NCBI RefSeq assembly: GCF_041146795.1
Contig: NC_135172.1
Location: 35,139,623-35,203,622, forward strand
Length of the DNA: 64,000 nt
Origin: Maylandia zebra
Lineage: Eukaryota; Chordata; Actinopteri; Cichliformes; Cichlidae
Direction of reading: 5' to 3'
The translations under genes and the position numbers were made by a program. Positions 1 through 11,700 of the stretch are shown one piece after another; the stretch's first letter is position 1, and every line of letters begins with the position of its first letter. Under the pieces are notes generated by a model. It was not told the origin of the DNA, did not search any database, and worked only from the letters and a program-made list of their open reading frames with translations.

Positions 1-60
1 TATGGGAGTAAAGTTCTTCATTTTGAACAGAACAGGGTGTATATTTAGAAAAATTTAAGT

Positions 61-606
61 TCAGCAGAGAGAGCTGATTTCACTCTTGCTGCAGCCCCAC
101 TTGCAGCAAGCATTGGACAGTCCAACCACTACGTCCCGTCCTTTCCTGTCTGCGCTCCGTAGAGCCTCCAGGACCTCTTCTGTTATCGGTGAGCGAGCTG
201 AGCGGCTGAGTCCTGCTGCTACAGAGGCTGGATTTTTCCATGGTTCGGATTCTGCAGGATCTTGCTCGCTCATAAGTTGAGGGATGGGATTTGCCTTCCA
301 TGGATCATAGGTCTTCTCTCCAATAAATGCTGACAAAAAGAATAAAAAGTAAATCTGTCAATATTGCAGTTTAATTCTTTGAAAACAAAGCACATTATAG
401 AAAATCAGCACACAAAATCACACCGTCTTACCCGAGTCTTCTGCGCTTCTCCTCCAGCGAGAACCACCACAGGTAAAGATGACAGCTCGTATGAACTCTC
501 TTCCACACAGTTTCACCCCATAAAAAGAGGGATGACCGTCATTGGGGCGCACCCTGTCTACCAGAGCCACCAACAAGCCCAGGGTCAAGAGCGCTGCCTT
601 CCACAT
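61..606 (-). CDS. rln3: relaxin-3 preprohormone, two coding exons
   Basis: Secreted insulin/relaxin-family neuropeptide, known in vertebrates as the ligand of RXFP3-type receptors. Coding exons are 432-606 and 61-329 (phase 1 intron with GT-AG ends), giving 147 aa. The start is the ATG at 606, followed by a hydrophobic signal peptide (MWKAALLTLGLLVALV). The B chain holds the receptor-binding pattern CGREFIRAVIF and ends at GGSRWRR, a basic cleavage site. A C-peptide follows, then RKGR as the second processing site, and the A chain ending CCKWGCSKSEISSLC. All six disulphide cysteines are present. The B and A chains are nearly those of mammalian relaxin-3, while the C-peptide is divergent, as is usual. 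It lies head-to-head with rfx1. Teleosts keep two copies (rln3a, rln3b); I cannot tell which this is. The 3' UTR runs off the window. Confidence 0.96.
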
Positions 607-689
607 GATGCTGAACAAATACTGAAGGTATCTCGAAGGTATGTTTAAGTGTCTCTGTGGTTTGTGTTTCTTTTTGGATGTTCTTTCCA

Positions 690-698
690 CCTTTTATA
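690..698 (-). promoter_or_regulatory. TATA box of rln3
   Basis: TATAAAAGG reads on the minus strand about 85 bp upstream of the rln3 ATG, so transcription would start near 660-665 and give a 5' UTR of about 55-60 nt. A strong TATA box fits a tissue-restricted neuropeptide gene. Confidence 0.7.
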
Positions 699-1014
699 GG
701 GCCTAGCATCAGCGAGGAGGACCTGAACTCACCTCCAGTGTTCGTCATACCTCGAGATAAGGCTGGAGACCTTTACGGGCAACAATGCACTCAGAGGAAA
801 AGAAAAGTTGTGATTAAAATGCTGAACGATACCAGAGGTGATGTCAACAGTGCCACTGGGAATCTCATCACCTGTGACCTTTAAGTGGCCTTTCTGTCCC
901 TCACATCATTTTGATTGGGCTGTCTGACACCAGCACAGTATCACCATTAACTCTGCCTACCATGGGACTAAGATCACTATCTTTGCACCCCAAGGAAGGG
1001 TGCTGTTCACTGCT

Positions 1015-1015
<1 letters not shown>

Positions 1016-1057
<42 letters not shown>
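1016..1057. repeat. (CA)n microsatellite
   Basis: An uninterrupted run of about 21 AC dinucleotides lies between the rln3 and rfx1 promoters. Nothing else recognisable is seen from 900 to 1250. Confidence 0.97.
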
Positions 1058-1061
<4 letters not shown>

Positions 1062-1259
1062 GAGACATTTCAGTGGACCCCACAGTGACTAATCAGTTGT
1101 GAACGTCCCATTATCATCATCGAATACTAATTATTTATAAGAGAGACACACGGGGACAGAGATAACCACCGCTTTCTGTGAATAAGAATGAATTTACATC
1201 CCATCATTTCCAATCTGTGTGACATTTTGGGCAATCAAAAAAAGTAACATTACAAGCGT

Positions 1260-1800
1260 TCATTTGACGTTAGAATCTAGCGAACGTGATAGACAGGTGT
1301 AACCAGCCAATCAACGGTCGAGTTTTCCAACCGATGCTTCGACCACCTCCTTACAGAGCCAACCAACATTTAGCAGAGGGAGGGGTAACGACAAGAGGGT
1401 AGCAACAGTTGCCCCGGTGAAGGCTCGGCGCCATAGTCACGGTAGTCCTGGCGACAAGAACTAAGCAACGGGAGTCAACAACAACAACCTAAATCTAAGA
1501 GGAAAAAACTTTAACGCCTAAAAAGGACAAAACCGGAACAAACAGGTGAAAAGTAAACTATCTCTGAATTTCCATTTAATTTTAGGTGAACTGTGTGTGT
1601 GCGTGTGTTTGTGCAGTCGCGAACACTCGCGCAAAATCGCTCGAGCGTTTAGGTGATGAAAGTGGTTGCTAGCTTCCTTCCAAACGTAGACCGTTGTTAT
1701 GGCGATGTCAGATCTTTGATAAGAGCACAAGATGGCGGGTGTGTTGTGGCGCCTGTCGTACTTTTTTCTGCTATTTTGTCATAATGTTCAGGTTGTTTGT
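1260..1800 (+). promoter_or_regulatory. rfx1 promoter and probable non-coding first exon
   Basis: This TATA-less stretch is richer in CpG than its surroundings and precedes rfx1. It has a CCAAT motif near 1306, RFX half-sites of the form RGYAAC at 1384, 1401 and 1464, a GTTGCC half-site at 1408-1413, and AAGATGGCGG (YY1-type) near 1730. A CAG|gtgaaa donor at 1546 could end a first exon that splices to the acceptor just before 2678. The exact start site and first exon cannot be fixed from sequence alone. Confidence 0.5.
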
Positions 1801-2519
1801 CACAGTTTCGATTACCGAGAAACTCACGAGGCGAGATTTGTAACGTGGTCGTAGATTTATTCGCTACCGACGTGACTAGCTAGCAGTTGGGTAGCTTGCG
1901 TTAACGTCATAACTCAACGTGAGCGATCTCCTAGCTGGAGAGGGGGGAGCTATCACTTTCTCAACTCACATTTCAAACAAAAGCTGACTAAAGAGATTAA
2001 ATACCGAAACGCACACCAAACTACACACGCACCACTGGGTTTTTAATGAGTTTTAAACGCACACAAGATGATTGCACTATGTTTCATAATCATTTAGTGA
2101 CTTTGAAAAAGTTTCTTGCGCTGACATTGAATCCAGTGGAAGTGACTGTCGTGAGGTCGGTGTGCCTCATGCTTGTGTTGTGTGGCATGTTGGTTCACGC
2201 AGGATTGGCTTCTCGCGCAGTAGGATGGCCTCTAGTATTTTTTTTTCTTCAGGTTATGCAATCACGGGACTATCCACAATCCGTAAATTTAATTGCTTTT
2301 TTGCTCAGCGGTTTTGATTGTTTTATTTGAGATGAAATGTCATGGCCATGGTCAGTCAGAAACATTTTGAAAATTTGATTAATTGCGTTATCTGTTATGC
2401 TGTAAGATTATACTGGTTCTTTCCGTTTTGACAAAACAGGAAAGGCTTTAGACTACTGCTTAGTCTCAGACAAAAGCCCTACTTCCTCATAAGGTTTATG
2501 TTACAGGCACACAAGGACA

Positions 2520-2523
2520 AACA

Positions 2524-2555
<32 letters not shown>
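2520..2555. repeat. (CA)n microsatellite
   Basis: A CA run with one T interruption lies about 120 bp upstream of the first coding exon of rfx1. Confidence 0.95.
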
Positions 2556-2556
<1 letters not shown>

Positions 2557-2692
2557 GCGCTCACTCACTCTGAGTGGTCAAAGCACGGTGAGATAATAGG
2601 ACAACAAAGTGTATTTCTGTGTATGTTCATAGCACCTTCATTAATGACTGTTATTTTTTCTGTATCCATAAAACCAGTGCCTCAAAGCATTG

Positions 2693-2706
2693 GTTGCCAT
2701 GGCAAC
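2693..2706 (+). promoter_or_regulatory. perfect palindromic X-box spanning the rfx1 start codon
   Basis: GTTGCCATGGCAAC fits the RFX consensus GTNRCC-(0-3 N)-RGYAAC exactly and is fully palindromic. The central ATG is the rfx1 initiation codon (2699-2701). The right half is fixed by Met-Ala-Thr codons and the left half lies in the 5' UTR. The match is seen directly; that RFX1 binds here to control its own gene is inference. Confidence 0.6.
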
Positions 2707-5700
2707 TTCTGGATACTCCGAAGACCTTCAGCCTCAGCAGGCCAACACAGTAACCATAGCAACACCTGCTTCCACCACACCCTCATCCGCAAAGACTGCA
2801 CACTTCCTGTCCGAGATCCCACCAGCCTCTGGAACCATTTCGTCAGCTAACCAGTCAACTGCTGCTTCTAAAACTGGACAGGATGCACTTTGTTCTCAGG
2901 CTCCGCCCACCCAAGCCCAGAGCCAGAAGGCTGTGGTTCTGACTACTCCCACACAGCACTACGTGAACCCTAATCTTCAGCCTTCTCCAGTCCAGGAGAG
3001 TAATGGTCAAAGCAGCTCACCTCAGTACATCATAGTAACAATTCCAGGTGAGAGACTACCTTAGGAGTGACTGATACACACATACACATACACACACCAG
3101 GATTCAACATTACCAATGAACTCGTAGCCCAGGCATGTTGACTGGTCAGCTGCCAATGTTTGGATAACTGGCTGGAATGAAGCTTCACTAATGAGTATTT
3201 TTTTCTCACAGTCAGTATCTTTATGTTAAAATGCCAACAAAAGTCTTGTTGAAAATGAAGATAAAATTGTTTAAATGCAAAGGAAAGTGATCTGTTGCTC
3301 TACTTCCATCCACCGGCAGTTAGTTTTACACAGTCAAACCACTGCTGAATTAAGAAGTGAAGAAATGAAAAGAAAATGAAAACTGTCTGTGTGCAGACAC
3401 TGTTTACTATATAGTTGTGAAATGTATAAATTTCACAGATTTCTTGTAAACTTTGTTGAAGGCTGACAGCAGTGTTCCATCCCTCTCTGGCAATGATTAG
3501 CGCAGCATGCAGGGTTGAGTGTTATTTAGATTAAACTAGTAGAATTTTTTTTTTCGCCACGTGTCTGTTGGATAAAGTCTCTAGACAGCTGTGTTACATA
3601 GTTTGTCTACCAGAAACTGGATTAATATGCTTATGTGGAAGCAAATGGGTGATAAATTTCTTGCAGCAGCCCCTCTTGTACCTACTGGCATCTCTACTTC
3701 AGACTCTGGGTGCAGCTGTTTTTTTGTTTTGTAGAAATGTGTGGAGCCAATTCTAGATTGAGCACTAGGCTGTATGATCAGAGGAGAGGTATTTATCCCA
3801 TAAATCTGTCCCTAATGTTTCAGATGAATACTGGCTTGGATTCAAGCTTTTTGATTTCGACAAGACAATTAGACCCTCAAAACACATTTTATTAACAGAA
3901 AAAAACTACTCCTTGAAAAAACACTGAGAATCACTAGATTTTGTATCACACACTTAATGTTTTTTTTACAACTACAGTGACTCTTTGCTTGTCTTTAAAT
4001 GCGCTCTCCCAGATGCTGTTTGTGGAGGAAGACTCATCGCTTTGTCACTCTGTGAATGAACTGTGTTGTTGTACTTGAAAGAAAGAGGGAATTTCCTCCA
4101 CAGAAATGAATAGCTGGGTGAGGCATGTAAAACACAAGGCCTTGTTCACCTTTTTTTGCATTTCAAATCAATGTTTTAAGCTCATTACATTCGCAAACCT
4201 CATGCTCGTGATCTGGTATTTATGCAGTGCTTTCCTAGTCCCACTGTCTCCTCAAAGACTCGTTACACCTTAAGCCAGATTGAGTCATTCACACGCATTC
4301 ATACAGCACTATATTCTATGCACTTTGAGCTCTTTACCTAACACACACTCACAGACTACTAATGGATGCATCTTTGGGATTTTACTATCTTGGCCAAGGA
4401 CACTTTGATATGTGAAGTTGAGGAGCCGGGGATCAAACCACTAACCTCCCGGGCTAGAACCGCCCAGATATGTGGCAAACTTTGGCTTGCTCGTGGGTAT
4501 TTGAATAACAGAACTTCTATGAAGGGATGTCAGTGCATGTGTGTTGTACAAACACTAAAAACATAATGCTTGGATATCCAAGCATTATGTTTTTACACAG
4601 AAAATGAGATTTCAATCTCAATTAGAATACCTAGAGCATAATATCAGAAGTAATAATAATTATTCTATTAATAATAATAAATAATAATTTTGCATTGATG
4701 TTTCCTGATCACCCATCAGTCTTATTACAGAAGATTTCTGTCATCTCTTGCTATCTCTTTAAGAAAGAAGAAGTCAGACCGATATCTAATACCTTTTTTC
4801 CAACGAAGCAGCACTGGTGCCTACTGTAGAACCGGTTCCACACATTTCCCCTGTGGGGAAAAAAAATAAAATAAAAAGGTGTTAGTGCCAAAAAGCTAGT
4901 ACTGGCAAGACATTACATAATTCCTGTTCCCAAAAGTTGAATCCACTGGCTACTGGAGGGACTACCATAAGAACTTTACTGATGATTCACAGATGCAGTC
5001 TACAGATTGTGTCGGCAATGGAAGCTTTCGCCAGTGACACTAAGTAACATTCAGTCTTCAAAAATGTCCAAATGTGGGATGGTTCTCAAAAAGGCACCAA
5101 GGTAAACCTATCTCAGCACAGGCAGTCTGTTGGTGGAAAGTCCCACCAAAAAGAAAGAAAACCCACTGATGTAGAATGAACCTGTGCGGTGTGATGGTGA
5201 TGCGTTATGATGACAATCTATGTGCACTGGATTGTTTGCCTTAATAGTCGGAAACTAGGGACTATGGGTAGCCAATGAATGAAACTTCACTGAACCTCTT
5301 TTCTGCTGCTTTTACTGTTATACATAGATCTTCGTATGGGGATTTTAAGAATATTTATTCTACATCAACATGTCTTTAAATTTCTGCCTAGCAGTTGTTG
5401 AATTTCTTTTGGAGAAAAGAAAAAAAACAAAACCAGAAATTTTTGGGTTGGGATGCCACAAAAGTTGCAAATCATAGTAGCAAATGTACAAAATTAGACA
5501 TTACCGTAGAAATGAAGGTAGTTGACGTAAGATGGATTAATAACACTTTTGAGCTTAGTACTTCTTATCTAGGAAAAGTTCAATCAGCCATGGCTTATTT
5601 TAAAATGTATTCTATTAAATAAATACAAAAGCTTAGTCAAAAAAACCTAATCAGTATTTTAAAAAGTTATGCTAACTAGAGGAAATGAAAAGAGACCCCA

Positions 5701-8700
5701 GTGTCAGTGCCCATCTGTATGTTTATTTTAGGGCCTTCTATTTGTAGATCTTTTTTCCTGCCAGTATCGAGTGACGCTGTGCCCTCTCACCCAGAGTGAG
5801 AGCCTCACAGGCCTGTTGCCTGGGGCTTGTCTCTGCCTCATAAAGTAGGAATACAAAGTACACAATGTAACAGTATCTAGAACATGGACTACAGTAAAAA
5901 GAACAGACTTTGTGCATGTTTGTTTTCTGTATTTCAATTTTTTGATAGCTTTTTGATAGCTTGTTGGAAATATAGTGCAGTTAGGGGCATAAGTATTTAG
6001 TGACTGACACATTTTTTGTAATTTAACAAAAAAACAAAACAAAAATCGTATTAACTCTTTGAGAATTATAGCCATTTTTTCACACAGCCCCACATCTTCA
6101 GAGGCGTAAAAGTAATTGGACAAACTAAGACAGTTTTAAAAATAAGGAGTGTTTTCTAATACTTGGATGAGATCCTATCCTGCCAATGGCCGCCTGAAGT
6201 CTGGAACTGCAGCTGCCTTCAGCTGTTCGTGGATCTCCCTGCATTCATTATTTAATAACAGAAAGGTTGCTCTGTTTGGGTCGAGGTCAGGTGACTTGAT
6301 CATTGAAGAATAACCCATTTCTTTTCCTTGAGAAATTCATACTGCTTTTGCAGTATGCTTTGGGTCATAATCCACAGCACTATGGTCATTTGCACTGCGA
6401 AACCCCGTCTGATTAGTTTTGCAACATTTGGCTGAATCTGAGCAGAGACTATAGCCCCGTATGCATCGTTATTTATCCTGATACTTTTCTCAGCAGTCAC
6501 GTCATCACTAAACACTAATGACTGGGTTCCACTGTTTGATATAGATCCCCATTCCATAACATTATCTTCACCATATTTAACATATAATGTCGTAAGCTGC
6601 CGAACATGAGCTATTTCTCCATTCCTCCAGACTTTTTTCTTCACATCATTCTGGCACACATTAATCTTGGTCTCATCTGTCCAAAGAACTGTGTAGGCGC
6701 TTGCTTTCTGTCAAAGTTTAATGTGGACGTCTTGTTCTTGAATGTATTTTGTGGTGTGCACTTTGTTGTAAGCTCTCTTAAATGTAGACGTTTACTCTTT
6801 GAGAGTGCTCTTGAGTTAGATATTTTGAAGCTGGAACCAAGGAATGAATTCTGTGATCATCCACTGTAGTGGTCTTTCAGGTCTTTTGTTGCTGCTGACC
6901 TGGCAAAATCAGCCCTCCTTTCTAAGAAAGCACCAGATTGTTAATTTGATGACTCCTAACGTTTTTGCTGTCTCTCAGATAGGTTTATTGATAGGTTTAT
7001 TGTGGTTTTTCAGGTTAAGGATGGCTTCCCATGCTTAGATTGACAAGTAGACCTCATGTTGAATGTTCCAGTAAACAGTTGCCTAAGCAGTATCAGCACA
7101 GTTAATGAATTTGTCATGCAATAACAAGGAACTGTCTTCACCTTTCCATTAAATTGCTTCCAAGTTGTCCAATTACTTTTCTTTTTTAGGTGTTGAAAAT
7201 GATTTATACAGTCATGGCTGTACGGTTAATACAGTACTTTAAAAAAAAAAAAAATCAACTGAAAATCTGCACCTCAGTCATAGCTTGATTTTTTGATTTC
7301 ATATCCATTGGGGTGGTGTACAGAGGCAAATTTACAAAACTTTTGGCATTGTCCAAATAATTATGAGTCATAATATATGACTAGATGTTGTTTTGCACTG
7401 TAAGGTTTAGATGGTGTTTCTTAAATGTTGCTTCAGTCTGGTCTAGAACATAACATTTACATTTTCATTATTCAATAGTTAACAATATAGCTGTAAAACG
7501 AGAAAAAAATATTTATGGTCCTTGTAACCTTCAGGTTGTATAGGCTTGGATTATTGGTAGGTGATTGAAAAAATAAAAGCAAAGTTCTCTAACAAATAAC
7601 TGACTTATCAACTGTACTAATTATACCAATTGATGAAAACAATAGAATTCTAAAGTGGTGTGTTTGGGCTGGGGTTACAAACAAGCCCTAAACCAGGTTA
7701 AACAACGCAAGCCATCCTTTTTACACAGGATTGACAAATCTTGTATAAATGTATCCACCAAACCACAGACAGACTGGATTTATACTGTTGCACCAAACAC
7801 AGGTGACTAGTTAGCTGTCAGACTGATGTTGTTGCCTGAATAAAAAACTTTTTCTTGTAAAATGGGAGGTGAAATTGTGATCAGAGTTATCATTTTCAAG
7901 CACCTAGGCCAGAGCGTTTAGCTATAATAATGTAAAATTCAACTGAGTGGTACATTGGGCATTAGTCAGCTATGACTTGACCAAAGTGTAGTTACTGGTA
8001 GTCTATTTCCACAGTGTTCAACCTTGGTTGGAGTAAGAGCATCACAACAGGAGTAACAGTACAGGTGGTTAAAGTAAAACGTTTTCTCACCCGAAAAATA
8101 AAAACAAGTGAATATTGCCCTCTCCTCCACCCAACCTCCGTTCTCTATTTTCTCCCGCTGTTGTCAACCCACACGTATCTCTCTTTTTTCCCCTCTCATC
8201 TGATCTCCATGTTTACAAGATGGAGGGATTTCTTTCTCCATCTGGGGAGATTAGCTGTCCAAGGCTGTCCCTTCTGCATACAAGATATAAGGATGAAATG
8301 AGAATTGGACAGACACACTTCTCCTCCTCCTCACTGTCCATCTTTCCTCAGTAGAGCAAAAAAAGAAACTTGATTGCGAGATGTTCTGTGGTGGCTGTTA
8401 TTACGATTTGGAACCAGTCTGTCGTGAGTGCTTCGCTTGAAGCGATGGTGGATGGGTTTTCAGTTAAATGTGCCTGATCGTCAAATGAAACCTTTCTCCT
8501 TTACCTTTTGTGTTTCATCCACAGATGACTCTGTGCCCTCCAGTGACAGTTTGTCAGACTCCAGCCCGCCCGCCCCTGGTGTACCTACTCAGGTGGTCCA
8601 ATCAGTGCAGACCACCCCACAGGTAAGATGCACACATATATTCATTATGATGGGAATCCCCCTGTATGTTGGAGACAATGTGGACACCAACGAGCACACC

Positions 8701-11700
8701 ACACATACTGTGGGACTGCTCTTTGATCAGGACTTACTGGAATGACATTCACGAAACACTACAAGAAATTTTCAACTTTCAATCTGACGCTCTGGCTTTA
8801 TACATCAACAGAGGTCAGTGTTGCAAGCCGTGTCTCAGGCAGCCAAGAGGAATCAGACAGGCCACGTCAACAATCTACAGTCTGTGCATATAACCCCAGA
8901 GGTAAGGAAGATAATTCCTCTCATCACTTCATCAGCATGTCAGTCATGCCACACCACGTACATTGATCTGCAACAGCACACCGCTGCCAGTTTTGTTTCA
9001 TTAGTTGTAATCCTTAATAGCCTGCTATCATACAATTAAGTTAACAAATTGGGTTTAATTAATGTGTAATCAACATGTTGAGTGCACAGTATGATATTAC
9101 TGAAGACCGGGAGAACCTCGTGGGCAGTCAAAGAGACAGTTACTTTTCAGGACTCGATGAAAGCAAATCAAATATTGAACTTGGTGAACGAATGCGTGCT
9201 CTGCTTGTCTTCTTCATAATGCCTGATGAAGATTAAGACATTGCTTTTGTATAAATGTTTTAAGGAATATTTTTGCAACCAATTTGAAATTGCCAGAAAG
9301 ATAACTTCATGCCAAGTGGATGTGTAGAAAGAGAACAGTTTTGCAGCTTTTTACCTAGTAGTCACACCAGCATAGCATGTATTAAGCTTGCATTTCATTG
9401 AGTTGAAATGTACTATAACAAGTGCATCTTGTATAGTAACTCCTTAGAATTAAAAAAAAAAAAATAGAATATAGCTTTTCAGTCACAAATGTGAAATCAA
9501 AAGGTTTAGCAGTCTTGTTCACACTGTGCCCACACATATTTTATGTTCCGGTTAAAGAGTCGATTTGTCTTTCCGTCATTACAATATTTACTATCTGCTT
9601 TAATAAGTAAAATACGAATAATTATCGAGAGCATAACTGATGCACGCTAAGTTTCACTGCACCCTTCACTTCAATTACACTTTAATTACATTAGTTATCT
9701 TTAGTTATAGAGTGCTTTTCACAGTTGTTCATGCAACACCATCATAAGGAGCAGATTTTAATAAAGTGGGACATTCAAAACATATCTGCATGTTGCTGAG
9801 TTATGTCATTAGGTGGAAAATGCAACTGTTAGTCATGTTGAGCACAGTCTGTTAGTGTGACACTTTAAATTGTGAGATGTGGGGTGCCATCTCCTTTCCT
9901 TTAGGAGGATGGTCCAATATATTCTATGCTAAAGGAGGACTTCATTCAGTTCTTGCAACCCTTTAATTGTGTTAATCTCCTTTTTGCTAATTTTTCAGGT
10001 AGAGCATGTGTACTCTGGCCAGATCCAATATGTGGATGGAGCAGGAGATGCAACTTTCACCACACCCACCATGTAAGTAGTAAAGCACCTGATCTGTCTG
10101 TCTGTTTGCTCTATGCTCACACGTTCAGTTACACACACTCTGAAACTTTGCTCGTCACAGAGCCATTGATATATTTCATTGTCTGTGTCTTTTCTTGTCC
10201 AGTCGACCGAACAATTACCCCTTCTCCGAGTCGCCCCTGTATTCCCAGACACCTCCTACGTCCGCCTCCACCTTTTACGAGGCCACGCCCAGCTCTGAGT
10301 CAGACATCACTGGATCTGTGACTTCACAGCCAGTTTCTGTGGCAACAGCAGGAGCCAGCAGCACAGCAGCTGCTGCAGGTGGAGGTGGTTACGTTATTCA
10401 AGGAGGTTATGTCTTAGGAGCAGGAGGAACTCCAACAGCAGGTGGAGGAGGAGGAGGACAGAGTTACTCCAGCCCCAACTCTCGTGCCCCACCTGCTACC
10501 GTGAGTCGAAAAGTTGAAAGTGAAGCACATCTATGATCCGTGACAGCCTACCACCCAAAGGTTCAAATACTGTGACGTCCTTTTTCCCCAGGTGCAGTGG
10601 CTCTGTGATAATTACGAGGGGGCTGAGGGGGTGAGTTTACCTCGCTGCACCCTCTACTACCACTACCTGCTTCACTGCCAGGAACAGAAACTAGAACCTG
10701 TTAATGCTGCATCTTTTGGAAAACTCATCAGGTCTGTCTTCATGGGGCTGCGTACACGGAGATTAGGAACCAGGTACAGAAAAACACGCATACAGACACA
10801 CATACACGAACTGTGCAAGACCAGTCTCTCAAGGGTTTATCATAACTTTTTCCTGTGTATGTTTCAGAGGGAACTCTAAGTACCACTACTATGGTCTGAG
10901 GATCAAATCCGGGTCACCTCTGCTCAGACTGATGGATGAACAACAGCACATGGCGATGAGGCAGCAGCCTTTCTCACAGAAAAACAGGTAGCCACCCATG
11001 CACTCTAAAACTTGTCCTTGAGCCATTACAGGTACTGAGCTTCTAAATATAGTATGAAATACTAGTAGAGTACATCATTGCTGAAAAATATTCCTCCTGT
11101 GGTTTATGATTTCATTCTATGCATGGATGACATTTCGTTCTTATCCACAACTGGTCCTCCTGTCGGGTTTTACGTTATTTTGTCAAAACTGAACACCTTG
11201 TGTGAAAAGATCCACTCAAACAAAAATATGTAAAAATAGAACAATGCACACATATATTCATATATTCATTAACTCTGGCTCTGTTTCTGTGTGAATGATG
11301 TGACAAATAGGGTAAAGCCAGTTCAGAAGTCACAGGGGATCACCAACGGCACAGTAGGCGGGATAGGTCAACAGCAGGGCTCGACACTTTGTGACATTTC
11401 GGCCCAGGTGCAACAGTACCAGCAGTTCCTAGGTGAGGAACACCTGCACATTGTTCATCATTGTTTCTTTTTTAGTATATTGAATAAGCAGTTTAAAAAA
11501 TGGATGGATATGATTTTATTTCAAATGATACTGAATCAACTCTCCGTGGTTCCTGTTTCCTGTGCATTATCATGTGCAGAGGCATCAAAGCAATTGCCAG
11601 ACTTTGTGGAAATTGATCTTCAAGATCGAACCCTGCCCGATGGGATCCTTTTAGAGCACCTCAAGGCCTTTCAGACTCTGTACAGAGAACACTGTGAGGT

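Larger units (their letters stand above)
3048..8524 (+). other. large first coding intron of rfx1
   Basis: This 5.5-kb intron contains a SINE (4211-4472), a perfect palindrome (4557-4594) and a decayed Tc1 transposon (about 5978-7380), each listed separately. I see no exon or other gene in the rest, which is AT-rich. Confidence 0.8.

Noticed and set aside
5728-6123. 131-codon minus-strand open frame
   Set aside because: No known domain; it partly overlaps the end of a decayed Tc1 element and shows AT-rich composition without codon pattern.
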